Positions 50,547 through 58,346 of a stretch of 64,000 bases of DNA are shown here, one piece after another (within the stretch, counting starts at the first letter, position 1; each line of letters starts with the position of its first letter). Both the position numbers and the translations under genes were made by a program. The notes under the pieces were generated by a model, which had not been told where the DNA came from, ran no database searches, and saw nothing but the letters and a program-made list of their open reading frames with translations. This DNA comes from CAYOSF01 sp964406605 (GTDB lineage: Bacteria > Chloroflexota > Dehalococcoidia > DSTF01 > RBG-16-68-14). The DNA lies in the NCBI GenBank assembly GCA_964406605.1, contig CAYOSF010000008.1:124001-188000 (forward strand), read 5' to 3'.

Positions 50547-51926
50547 ATGCAGGGAACGTCACCCTCCGTTCGGGCGCTGGTGGAGGAGCCGCCTTACCAC
50601 CTCTTCATCCTCACCGGCCTGACCCTCGCTCTCGGAGCCGGCTTCGCGCTGGCCACGTTGGTACCCCTGAGCATGGTGCTGGACTGGGGATGGGGCGGGC
50701 GATACCGGCCCGTCGCGCAGGTACACGGACAGGTGCAGATCCTGGGCTGGGTCGGGATGTTCATCCTCGGTATGGCGTATCGGCTGATCCCTCGATTCTC
50801 CGGCCGGCCCCTGCGGTTCCCCGCGCTGGTCTGGACGTCCTGGGCGGCGCTCTCGGCGGCGCTGGTCCTTCGGCTTGTCCCTCTGCTGGAGGGCGAGGAC
50901 GCGTGGCAGCGGGCCGTGCTGGTGGGCTCCGCGGCGCTGGGAGCGGTCTCGGGCGCGGCGTTCGCGCTGGTCGTGGTCGCTACGGTCCTGCACCCGAAGA
51001 GCCGGGCCGGGGCGACGGCGTATTTCGTCGTGCTGGGCGCGGGTGCGTTCGCCGCCCAGTCGGTCCTCGGTCTGGTGCTGGCCGCGCTGGCGGCGCAGCG
51101 AGGGCAGGACATGCTCAGGCCGGTGGAGTCGTTTGGAATGATCCATCTCCAGCTCTACGGCTTCATCGTGATGTTCATCCTGGGGGTGTCGTCGCGGGTG
51201 GTGCCGACGCTTTCGGGACTGCCCCGTCCCGAGACCCAAGCGAAGGCGCTTGCCCTCGCCCTGTCGGTGGTCGTGGTCGCCTACGTGGTCTGTGCGGTAT
51301 GGGTCGGGAGCGGCGCCAGGAGCGCGACGCTCTACCGAGTGGAGGCGGCGGCGTTTGCCGCGCTCGGGCCGCTGTTCGTGGCTGGGACGTGGCTGGTCGG
51401 CATCTTCCGGCCCTCCGCGAATCGGGTCGCGGCCGCCTCGCAGCGGCACATCTGGTTCTTGAGAGCGGCGTTCGGCTGGCTCCTCGTCGCCGGCGGGCTG
51501 GCCGCCTACTATGGGGTGCGGGCGGCGGCCGGCGGGAAACCGATCGATTACCACGGCATCGACGCTGTGCGTCATGACGTAGGTATCGGTGTCGCCACGA
51601 TGATGATCGCCGGCATGGCGATGCTGATCGTGCCGGAGTTCGCCATCCGGAGGATGCGACATCCGGCGGAGCGGATGCTGCCGCTCCTGATGCTGGCGCT
51701 GCTGAACGCGGCGACGGCCCTGCGGGTCGCGGCGGCGGTAGCGACGCCGCACTGGGTGAGCCTGGACCGGTACTGGCCCATGGCGGTCGGGGGAGGGCTG
51801 GCGGAGGCCGGCCTGCTGGTCTTCGCCGTGCTCTTCGCCGCGAGCTGGCTGCAGAAGCGGAGCACCGTGGAATCGATCCTCCCGGTGCAGTCGGCGGAAC
51901 AGGAACGCAGCGTGGCCGGCGGGTAG
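50547..51926 (+). CDS. NnrS-like heme-copper membrane protein
   Basis: The 459-residue protein has about twelve membrane helices and repeats a His-containing block: VAQVHGQVQILGWVGMFILG near residue 60, FGMIHLQLYGFIVMFILGVS near 190 and DAVRHDVGIGVATMMIAGMA near 345. Each is followed by a short 'RLIPRFSG / RVVPTLSG / LIVPEF' turn, typical of NnrS. NnrS proteins are heme-copper proteins linked to nitric oxide stress. The window also carries a NorQ/NorD-like pair, so a common NO theme is possible but unproven. Confidence 0.75.
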   Translation: MQGTSPSVRALVEEPPYHLFILTGLTLALGAGFALATLVPLSMVLDWGWGGRYRPVAQVHGQVQILGWVGMFILGMAYRLIPRFSGRPLRFPALVWTSWAALSAALVLRLVPLLEGEDAWQRAVLVGSAALGAVSGAAFALVVVATVLHPKSRAGATAYFVVLGAGAFAAQSVLGLVLAALAAQRGQDMLRPVESFGMIHLQLYGFIVMFILGVSSRVVPTLSGLPRPETQAKALALALSVVVVAYVVCAVWVGSGARSATLYRVEAAAFAALGPLFVAGTWLVGIFRPSANRVAAASQRHIWFLRAAFGWLLVAGGLAAYYGVRAAAGGKPIDYHGIDAVRHDVGIGVATMMIAGMAMLIVPEFAIRRMRHPAERMLPLLMLALLNAATALRVAAAVATPHWVSLDRYWPMAVGGGLAEAGLLVFAVLFAASWLQKRSTVESILPVQSAEQERSVAGG

Positions 51927-51942
51927 CAAGGCCTCGCCGTGC

Positions 51943-51948
51943 TATACT
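51943..51948 (+). promoter_or_regulatory. -10 box upstream of the ABM gene
   Basis: TATACT lies 47 bases before ATG 51996 and 14 bases after the NnrS-like stop. Confidence 0.4.
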
Positions 51949-51995
51949 GCCCGCCGAACGCCAGCGACAACTCAGCGTGAGGAGAGGATGCCAGG

Positions 51996-52313
51996 ATGAT
52001 CACCATCATCGCGCGATTCAAGATGCAGGCAGGCAAGGAGGAAGAGGCGCTGGAGAGCGCAACCAAGATGGGGGAGTCCGTGAAGGCGGAGGAGCCGGGG
52101 GTTCTGGCCTACCTGGTCCATCGCTCCCAGAACGAACCGTCGGAGATCGTGTTCGTCGAAGTGTACACCGACGACGCCGCCTTCCAGGCCCACGCCCAGA
52201 CGCCACACATGGGCGAGCTGCGGGCCCGGTTCGCCGAGCTCTTCGATCCCTCCAAGGTGCAGATCGAGCGCCTGGAGCGGGTCGGCGGCTTCGCGAGGCC
52301 GGAGGCCGGCTAG
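51996..52313 (+). CDS. Antibiotic biosynthesis monooxygenase (ABM) domain protein
   Basis: The 105-residue protein is a single ABM ferredoxin-like domain: MITIIARFKMQAGKEEEALE, EEPGVLAYLVHRSQNEPSEI, FVEVYTDDAAFQAHAQTPHM. The 'H...PH' pair near the end is usual in this family of cofactor-free or heme-linked oxygenases, such as YgiN. The substrate is unknown. GGAGAGG precedes ATG 51996. It converges on the HAD phosphatase gene with one base between the stops. Confidence 0.85.
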   Translation: MITIIARFKMQAGKEEEALESATKMGESVKAEEPGVLAYLVHRSQNEPSEIVFVEVYTDDAAFQAHAQTPHMGELRARFAELFDPSKVQIERLERVGGFARPEAG

Positions 52314-52314
52314 C

Positions 52315-53121
52315 CTACCCGGCGTCCAGCACGAAACGGCGGATGGCCCAGGCGACTCCCGCCTCGGCGTTGGAGGGCGCCACGGCGTCCGCCTTCGCCC
52401 GTACCTCCTCCGGCGCGTTCCCCATCGCCACGCCGATCGCGGCGGCCTCGAACATGGCGACGTCGGGGGCCGCATCGCCTATCGCCATCGTCTCCTCGAG
52501 CGGCACGCCCAGGTGCCGGCAGACCAGTTCCAGCGCGCGGCCCTTGTCGCTGCCGGCGGCGGTGATGGTCACGTAGGGTGGAAACGTCTCGCTCACGCCG
52601 GCGGGCATGGCGAGGACGCCCGCGTAGCGCTCGGCGAAGGCATCGATCACGGTGCGGACGGCCTCCCGGCCGAAGACGACGAAGCCGGACGCGGGGCCGG
52701 TGACGAACTCGGCGTGCGTTTGGGCGAGGCGCATGCCCGCGGGGAGGTGTCTCGCTTCCATCTGTTCCGCCCTCGGCGTGCGCAGGTAGGTGACACCGTC
52801 GACCGTGGTGTACGTCTCGAAACCACCCTCGTCGCAGAAGGCGGCGATCTCCCGGGCCACCTCCGTCGGGATGCGGAGGTGGAGCAGCTCGGCGCCGTCG
52901 TTCGGCTCCTTGACGTGTGCGCCGTTCTGGCAGATGAGCGGCGCCCGTAGTTCGAACTGCTCCGCGGTGCCATGAGCGCTGCCGTACCAGCGGGAGGTGG
53001 CGAGCGAGATCTGAACGCCGCGGTCGCGCGCGGCGATCAGCGCCGCCTCGTCCGCCTCGCCGACGCGCCAGTCGGGGCCGAAGAGCGTGCCGTCCAGATC
53101 GAGGGCGATGAGGCGGATCAC
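52315..53121 (-). CDS. HAD-superfamily hydrolase, Cof type (IIB)
   Basis: The 268-residue phosphatase starts at GTG 53121 with VIRLIALDLDGTLFGPDWRV, which carries the catalytic Asp motif. The C2-type cap domain lies between about residues 85 and 190 (CQNGAHVKEPNDGAELLHLR). The late motifs are SDKGRALELVCRHLGV with the Lys, and MAIGDAAPDVAMFEAAAIGVAMGNA with the metal Asp. It probably dephosphorylates a sugar phosphate or similar molecule. Its 5' half, with 20 bases upstream, is duplicated at 57731-58175, so the intact gene lies left of the accessory block and a fragment right of it. Confidence 0.9.
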   Translation of the reverse strand: MIRLIALDLDGTLFGPDWRVGEADEAALIAARDRGVQISLATSRWYGSAHGTAEQFELRAPLICQNGAHVKEPNDGAELLHLRIPTEVAREIAAFCDEGGFETYTTVDGVTYLRTPRAEQMEARHLPAGMRLAQTHAEFVTGPASGFVVFGREAVRTVIDAFAERYAGVLAMPAGVSETFPPYVTITAAGSDKGRALELVCRHLGVPLEETMAIGDAAPDVAMFEAAAIGVAMGNAPEEVRAKADAVAPSNAEAGVAWAIRRFVLDAG

Positions 53122-53140
53122 TGGAACGCCGGCTTGGCTG
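52696..53140 (-). repeat. 445-base direct repeat, copy A (5' part of the intact HAD gene)
   Basis: This matches 57731-58175 in the same orientation without any insertion or deletion over at least 426 bases and with only a few percent substitutions. The two copies are 5,035 bases apart and bracket the block with the HTH and cyclase genes. Confidence 0.9.
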
Positions 53141-53548
53141 TCACGGGTTTCCCTCCGATTGCTCTTCCAGAATAGGCGGCTGTCAGGCGTGGCGTATCCT
53201 ACCGACTGGCCAAGGCTCAAGCAAGGACAACTCCCCAGTGTGCGAACTGGAAATCGCTGGTACGTGGCCGGTCGTGGCTAGGACCCGCAAAGGGCGGTTC
53301 GCGCACTTTGAGGGCGCTGCCTGCCAGCCATGGCCGCAGCAATGCTGACACAGAGGGCGGTAGCGTTTGTCGCGACAGGTCGCCCTTCGGGGTATTGCTC
53401 CTTCCCGCCAGACAGGCGGAACCCGCCTCAATCGCCCGCTGCATCCGTCCAAAACGCAACGCGGGCATCCACTTCCGAAACCCGCAATTGTGAGAATCTA
53501 CAACAAGACTACCGAAGCCTCCTGAGTGAGCCGGGCTTCACTCCTCGT
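53141..53548. other. Non-coding stretch at the left end of the accessory block
   Basis: About 400 bases with no convincing gene, RNA or strong terminator. A short hairpin (ttgtcgcgacaggtcgccc) lies near 53368. The region is visibly less GC-rich than the flanking core genes. Confidence 0.35.
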
Positions 53549-55231
53549 TCACCTGCCTACCATCTCTGCAATCACTGATTCTGCTTTGCTGTGTGCTCTG
53601 TCGGAGGGCAAAGCACTGTTCAAGGGCTTTATCACCTCTCCCTGCCGAAACACGCGATCCGCGAGCACCACGGCTGCGGAGGGTGCACCCGATTGGAGCC
53701 CGCCCCCCGCGCTTTCTGGTAGCAGAGAATCGAAAAGCGAGCCGTCGAACATTAGTCCGTGGCTTATCTGGTCTTGACCCCCGCGGACGGACACAACGGC
53801 GAAATCTTCGCTAACGTGAGTCAGCCAATGCCGCCACCTCCCAAAAGGAATCTCCGATTCTGCAAAGGAGTCCGCCCTGATCTCCAAGTTGGGTAGTTCC
53901 AAGAATCCTGCTAGTGCATCGACAGCTAGGCTTCTATAGGCGTCCCACGCTTTGCCGGGACCAAGCGTGTTCTTGGTCGTCCGGAGAGTTTCCGCAACCA
54001 TATCCTTATCCCATTGATATAGAACACTGGTCCCACCACGGCAGCCATGAATGATGCCGTGAGTGAAGTAGCCGTTCCTCGCAGGGCTCATCCTTCTCCA
54101 AGAATCAGCCAGGCGACGAGCGTTTCCATCGACGACCTCTGTGGAGCGTGGGCCGAAGATGGGCACCTCCTGCTCTAGAAGAGCGCCGTAAAGATCCTCG
54201 GGCAGGACTAGGCCGGGAGTGCTAGCGAAGACATAGACACAGTTTGTGGGCGGTGCAAATAAGGCTCTTGCCTCCGTGAAGAATCGTCTTGGGTCCCCTA
54301 GGGCGTTGACTTGCCACCCGAGCAAGCTCCACAGTAGACGGCCAACGACCTTGGCTACCAGCCACGCGGCTTGCCTCTCTTCGTCGCTCAGGCCACGGAA
54401 CTCGGGTGACGAGCCGTGGAACCTGTCGTGGATTCCCTCCAAGAGCGCTTGAGCTTCGCGAGACAGGCGAGGAGAGGCCTCCATTTGCACCTCCGAGTGA
54501 ACCTGCCTGGACATCATGTCCCATCTACGCCTATCGGTGAGGGTCATGAAGTCGAGAGGGAGCAGGGCAGGACAAGCCGCAAGAGTCAGCCTATTCCTGC
54601 CTCGAAGGTCGCGGAGGAGCCCCACGCCGTCGAGCGCTTGGATACGTGGGTCGTCAAGTTCACCAGGGATGCGAACCTGAGCATCTGGCACCGCTCTCTC
54701 GATACCAGCAATCGCTTCCTCAAGCTGCGCTGAGGAATCACCATTCGTCACGGTCCTGGCCGCATCGAACAATACACTGCGAAAGTGCAGAAGAGGTTCG
54801 CTGCGACCAGTTATCGCTGGGCGAGACTCGTGTCTAGCGAACACCTGCTCCACAAGCGAAGAAAGAACATCCTGTAGGTCCAACGACTGCTCAGCTCCAG
54901 AGGATCTGCCGAAAAGCCCGAGACGCCAGAGCCATGTCGCAAATCTCTTCTCCATCTGCTCGGCGAGGGCGTGCGCTGACACCGTAGGCGGCCTGGGCGT
55001 CCTGGAACCAGCAGAATAGCCAGCGACTATCAGCGCTTCGTCAACCGCGGAGAATTGCTCACCGAGCCGGCTTGCTACTGCCTTTGTGGGGCGGCTGCGC
55101 CGGTGAACGATGCGCGAGATTGTAGACGCGGATACCTTTGTAACGCGGGACAAGGACGCGGCTGACAGGCCGCTCGTTTGCAGTTGGCGGAGCAGCCAGT
55201 CGGCGAAGTCCCCCTCGGGTGCTACAATCAT
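53549..55231 (-). CDS. HTH-domain protein of 560 residues with unknown large C-terminal part
   Basis: Residues about 8-65 resemble an XRE-type helix-turn-helix (FADWLLRQLQTSGLSAASLS, VTKVSASTISRIVHRRSRPT, then VASRLGEQFSAVDEALIVAG). The remaining 490 residues match no family I know. Notable segments are GLLRDLRGRNRLTLAACPALL, FVFASTPGLVLPEDLYGALL-like 'YVFASTPGLVLPEDLYGALL', YFTHGIIHGCRGGTSVLYQW and RWRHWLTHVSEDFAVVSVRG. There is no membrane helix or cysteine cluster. The promoter is leaderless: TTGACA and TAGACT 17 bases apart put the transcript start about two bases from ATG 55231. Lower GC than core genes and location in the bracketed block suggest acquisition. It may regulate the divergent transcript through the palindromes at 55281 and 55318. 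Confidence 0.7.
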   Translation of the reverse strand: MIVAPEGDFADWLLRQLQTSGLSAASLSRVTKVSASTISRIVHRRSRPTKAVASRLGEQFSAVDEALIVAGYSAGSRTPRPPTVSAHALAEQMEKRFATWLWRLGLFGRSSGAEQSLDLQDVLSSLVEQVFARHESRPAITGRSEPLLHFRSVLFDAARTVTNGDSSAQLEEAIAGIERAVPDAQVRIPGELDDPRIQALDGVGLLRDLRGRNRLTLAACPALLPLDFMTLTDRRRWDMMSRQVHSEVQMEASPRLSREAQALLEGIHDRFHGSSPEFRGLSDEERQAAWLVAKVVGRLLWSLLGWQVNALGDPRRFFTEARALFAPPTNCVYVFASTPGLVLPEDLYGALLEQEVPIFGPRSTEVVDGNARRLADSWRRMSPARNGYFTHGIIHGCRGGTSVLYQWDKDMVAETLRTTKNTLGPGKAWDAYRSLAVDALAGFLELPNLEIRADSFAESEIPFGRWRHWLTHVSEDFAVVSVRGGQDQISHGLMFDGSLFDSLLPESAGGGLQSGAPSAAVVLADRVFRQGEVIKPLNSALPSDRAHSKAESVIAEMVGR

Positions 55232-55232
55232 C

Positions 55233-55325
55233 TGAGCACAGTCTAGAGTGATTTAGAACGTATGTCAACAAATCCGGGACTTGCGCAACTTGACATGGCA
55301 TGCGTAGCCTGCTATGATTGCGCAA
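55233..55325. promoter_or_regulatory. Divergent promoters with paired TTGCGCAA palindromes
   Basis: Leftward: TTGACA (complement of 55263-55268) and TAGACT (complement of 55240-55245), 17 bases apart, drive the HTH gene. Rightward: TTGACA (55290-55295) and TATGAT (55313-55318), also 17 bases apart, drive the other side. Two identical eight-base palindromes TTGCGCAA (55281-55288 and 55318-55325) flank the rightward promoter, and the second touches its -10 box. This is a classical operator layout, 37 bases centre to centre. Confidence 0.75.
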
Positions 55326-55341
55326 GGCGAGGTGGTGTAGC

Positions 55342-55908
55342 ATGGTGTCTCCGGCTCCAGCGACCGATCCGTCGTGTGGTGGTTGTCCCGCCAAACCACC
55401 TACGTTCCCGGGAGTTGTGGGTTCAGGGATCCGTGCGAGATTGCGTGACGAGCGCGAGCCGCGTCCCGGATGTCCTCAAGTACGTCACTCACTGTTCCGG
55501 CTGATTCCGTTTTCAAGCGCCCTGGGGCGGTTGCACTACCTGGCTTCTTCTAGATGCGGCTCTGTCCCATGGGGCGCGGAGCCTGGGCGCGTCGTGCCAA
55601 TGCGATGGCCCGGGCGACCTCGGCCCCACGTCACTGTAACTTGGAAGCCTTTAGCCGTCGAAGTAGGAGGCAAGCGCCATGCGGCTCGAAGGTCTCAGCG
55701 GGCTCCATCCGCTGACTTCCTTTGTCCCGTTGTTGGTGATTCGCTGATGGTGGTCTCGGTGAGCAAGGCTAGCCAGGAAGCGACCCCGTTCTTCTTTGGC
55801 CTCGCTCACACGACACGGGTTGTGATCACCGCGGTGACTGAGAAATGCGCGACACAAGGGTCTCGACATGAAGCCCATGCGCTGCGATCTGCGTTCGCGC
55901 CGAAGTAG
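55342..55908 (+). CDS. Hypothetical protein downstream of the rightward promoter
   Basis: An ATG 16 bases after the second palindrome opens a frame of 188 residues (VSPAPATDPSCGGCPAKPPT...). The early part GVVGSGIRARLRDERE looks like the first helix of an XRE-type HTH protein, but the rest is Arg/Pro-rich and does not continue that fold. The frame may therefore be a relic with frameshifts. No clear ribosome site precedes it (GGCGAGGTGGTG is weak). Confidence 0.35.
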   Translation: MVSPAPATDPSCGGCPAKPPTFPGVVGSGIRARLRDEREPRPGCPQVRHSLFRLIPFSSALGRLHYLASSRCGSVPWGAEPGRVVPMRWPGRPRPHVTVTWKPLAVEVGGKRHAARRSQRAPSADFLCPVVGDSLMVVSVSKASQEATPFFFGLAHTTRVVITAVTEKCATQGSRHEAHALRSAFAPK

Positions 55909-56149
55909 CCTCGATACTGGTACAATGCGCCTCCCACGACGTGACGTATCTTCCTCGAGGACTTGGTGCTTGCGCTGCAAGCTTCGCAGAAGTGCACAGG
56001 TGCTCGGCGATCACGAACTCCTTGCCCGGCTGATCGCTGTCGATGCGACCCATGTACCGCAACTTGCGGATCGGGCTTCGAAGTTGCGGGGCCAGCCGCC
56101 AGCTAGAGCTTATGCTTCTGTCGGAATCTGCGCTGGGTAGGAGGTAACT
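55909..56149 (+). other. Remnant-like stretch before the cyclase gene
   Basis: One frame ends in LGDHELLARLIAVDATHVPQ then LADRASKLRGQPPARAYASV and a stop at 56138-56140, ten bases before the next ATG. It reads like the C-terminus of a real protein with no intact start, perhaps the end of the gene that begins at 55342 after one or more frameshifts. Confidence 0.3.
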
Positions 56150-57625
56150 ATGGTAGATCAGCGAGCCAATGGGTCCCGTCGCGCAGAGGGGTTGCAGATT
56201 GAGGCCGCTGCCGAGCTCCAACCTGTGTCGGGCGAAACCACCAGCGGGCTAGCGCACGGTGTAGTTGCGACGCCACCGATTCAGTACGCCCAAACAGCCG
56301 ATGGGGTGAAGATTGCGTACTGGAGCATTGGTCAAGGTGCGGCCCTAGTGCATCTCTCCTCCCCACCACTCAGTCACGTATACGGGGAATGGAGCATACC
56401 CGAGTGCCGCCAATGGTATGAACTCCTCGGTCGCAAGAGGCGAGTGATACGCTTCGACGCCCGGGAAGTGGGACTGTCGGACCACAGCGTGCCAGACCTA
56501 TCACTTGATGCGCGCGTCTTGGATATCGAGGCTGTCGTGGACCGCCTGGGCCTTGACACACTGGACCTCGTGGGAGTTGCGCATTCTGGCCCCGTCGCTG
56601 TCGCCTATGCGGCCCGTCACCCGGGGCGCGTGCATCGCCTGGTACTTTGCAACACGTACGCCACGCCAGCAGCATACACCCGATCACCCGTTGTGGACGC
56701 GAGCCGGTCGCTCCTCGACCAGGACTGGAGGTTGTACGTCCAAAACTTGACGCTTCGCTCGGTAGGTAAGTGTGAAGCCGCTCGCTTCGAGATCTATGTA
56801 CTGGAGTGGTCCAATCGGGACCAGGTCCGAGCTGCGTACGCGTCGTTCGGCGACTTTGATGTCGCAGCAATGCTGACGGAGGTCTGCTGCCCTACCCTAG
56901 TACTCTATCGGTCTGACATTCCTTGGCTAGATCTGGGTGTCGCCAGGGACCTAGCGTCGCGCATCCGAAACGCGCGTCTCGAGATTCTGCCAGGGGAATC
57001 GCTGGTACCGTACTTGGACGACTCTACAGCGATGGCACACGCCATTGAGCGGTTTCTAGCTGAGCAAGCCGTCCCGGATTGTGCTTACGAGTCGAGCAGT
57101 TCTACGTCAGTAATACTATTCGCGGACATCGCAGAGTCCACGGCTGCCACGGAGGAGATAGGTGACGCGGCCTTCCGGGCGCAGGCGCGTCAACTTGAGG
57201 AGTTGCTATGCACTGCGATAAACGGAGCAGGCGGTGAGGTCATTGATGGAGTGCTGCTTGGCGATGGTGTGATGGCACGATTCCCGTCTGCCCAGCAGGC
57301 GATCGAGTGCGCGCTGCGCTGTACGGCAGCCGAGAACGCCGTACGGCTGAAGCTCCACAAGGGTATTCATGCTGGAGACGTGATCAGCGAGCGCCGGAAC
57401 GTGTATGGCGGAACAGTGAATATCGCTGCGAGGCTCGCGGAGACTGCAGTACCTGGTCAGATACTGGTGTCGGACACTGTACGCGCTCTCGCCCGAACGT
57501 CCGCGGACGTGATCTTCCAGGACCGAGGCGAGCAGAAGCTAAGAGGTGTTAAGCACCCAGTACGGGTGTACGAGGTTCGGATCGCGGAGTCCCTGCCGCA
57601 GGAGAACCGTCGGCTGCGCGAATAG
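56150..57625 (+). CDS. Alpha/beta-hydrolase and class III nucleotide cyclase fusion
   Basis: The 491-residue protein has an alpha/beta-hydrolase-fold part (about residues 40-310) and a class III cyclase domain (about 325-480). The hydrolase part has VVDRLGLDTLDLVGVAHSGP with the nucleophile-elbow Ser, but the elbow glycine is altered (AHSGP). The segment that normally carries the catalytic His reads PGESLVPYLDD without it, so it is probably a sensor and not an enzyme. The cyclase part keeps the two metal Asp positions (ILFADIAEST and LLGDGVMARF) and the Asn-Arg pair (GGTVNIAARL). The Lys that selects the purine base appears to be Val (GVLLGDG), so activity or substrate may differ. AGGAGGT stands just before ATG 56150. 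Confidence 0.82.
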   Translation: MVDQRANGSRRAEGLQIEAAAELQPVSGETTSGLAHGVVATPPIQYAQTADGVKIAYWSIGQGAALVHLSSPPLSHVYGEWSIPECRQWYELLGRKRRVIRFDAREVGLSDHSVPDLSLDARVLDIEAVVDRLGLDTLDLVGVAHSGPVAVAYAARHPGRVHRLVLCNTYATPAAYTRSPVVDASRSLLDQDWRLYVQNLTLRSVGKCEAARFEIYVLEWSNRDQVRAAYASFGDFDVAAMLTEVCCPTLVLYRSDIPWLDLGVARDLASRIRNARLEILPGESLVPYLDDSTAMAHAIERFLAEQAVPDCAYESSSSTSVILFADIAESTAATEEIGDAAFRAQARQLEELLCTAINGAGGEVIDGVLLGDGVMARFPSAQQAIECALRCTAAENAVRLKLHKGIHAGDVISERRNVYGGTVNIAARLAETAVPGQILVSDTVRALARTSADVIFQDRGEQKLRGVKHPVRVYEVRIAESLPQENRRLRE

Positions 57626-58156
57626 GGTGTCCATGTCGTGCGACTCCGGCGCGCAATGAGATTCTGTCTGCGTCTGGAAGCGTGCACCCCTGCAATGCGG
57701 GATCCGTCGGCCGGGTCTAGCTGAGGCCGGGCCGGTGACGAACTCGGCGTGCGTTTGGGCGAGGCGCATGCCAGCGGGGAGCTGTCTCGCTTCCATCTGT
57801 TCCGCCCTGGGAGTGCGCAGGTAGGTGACACCATCGACCGTGGTGTACGTCTCGAAACCACCCTCGTCGCAGAAGGCGGCGATCTCCCGGGCCACCTCCG
57901 TCGGGATGCGGAGGTGGAGCAGCTCGGCGCCGTCGTTCGGCTCCTTGACGTGGGCGCCGTTCTGGCAGATTAACGGTGCCCGTAGTTCGAACCGCTCCGC
58001 GGTGCCATGAGCGCTGCCGTACCAACGGGAGGTGGCGAGGGAGATCTGTACGCCGCGGTCGCGCGCGGCGATCAGCGCCGCCTCGTCCGCCTCGCCGACA
58101 CGCCAGTCGGGGCCGAACAGCGTGCCGTCCAGGTCGAGGGCGATGAGGCGGATCAC
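57539..58156 (-). pseudogene. Truncated second copy of the HAD hydrolase gene
   Basis: From GTG 58156 the first 143 or so residues repeat the intact HAD protein with a few changes (for example AERFELR for AEQFELR). Homology stops at about base 57731, and the frame runs on into unrelated sequence (ARPGRRIPHCRG...) until 57539, overlapping the end of the cyclase gene. The cap domain's end and the last two catalytic motifs are missing, so no active phosphatase is expected. Confidence 0.88.
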
Positions 58157-58175
58157 TGGAACGCCGGCTTGGCTT
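57731..58175 (-). repeat. 445-base direct repeat, copy B (truncated HAD gene)
   Basis: Same orientation as copy A at 52696-53140. The left edge at about 57731 marks the boundary of the accessory block; on the right the match ends in 'ggcttggct' shortly after the GTG start. Confidence 0.9.
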
Positions 58176-58346
58176 TCGTCATGGGTGAGCGAGCTTCCAT
58201 CTCCGCAATCCATCATAGCAACTGACACGCTGCACGCCGGCGGCAGGAGCTGAGCGGCGGCGACCATGCCGCGCAGTGGAGATTGGCCAGCCGCGCTATG
58301 ATCATGAGGGCAACGCCCACGTCTCAAACGGCAGAGAATTACCGTC

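Noticed and set aside
53141..57730. Integrative element with its own integrase
   Set aside because: No recombinase, transposase, terminal inverted repeats or tRNA target is visible; only long direct repeats of the HAD gene bracket the block.
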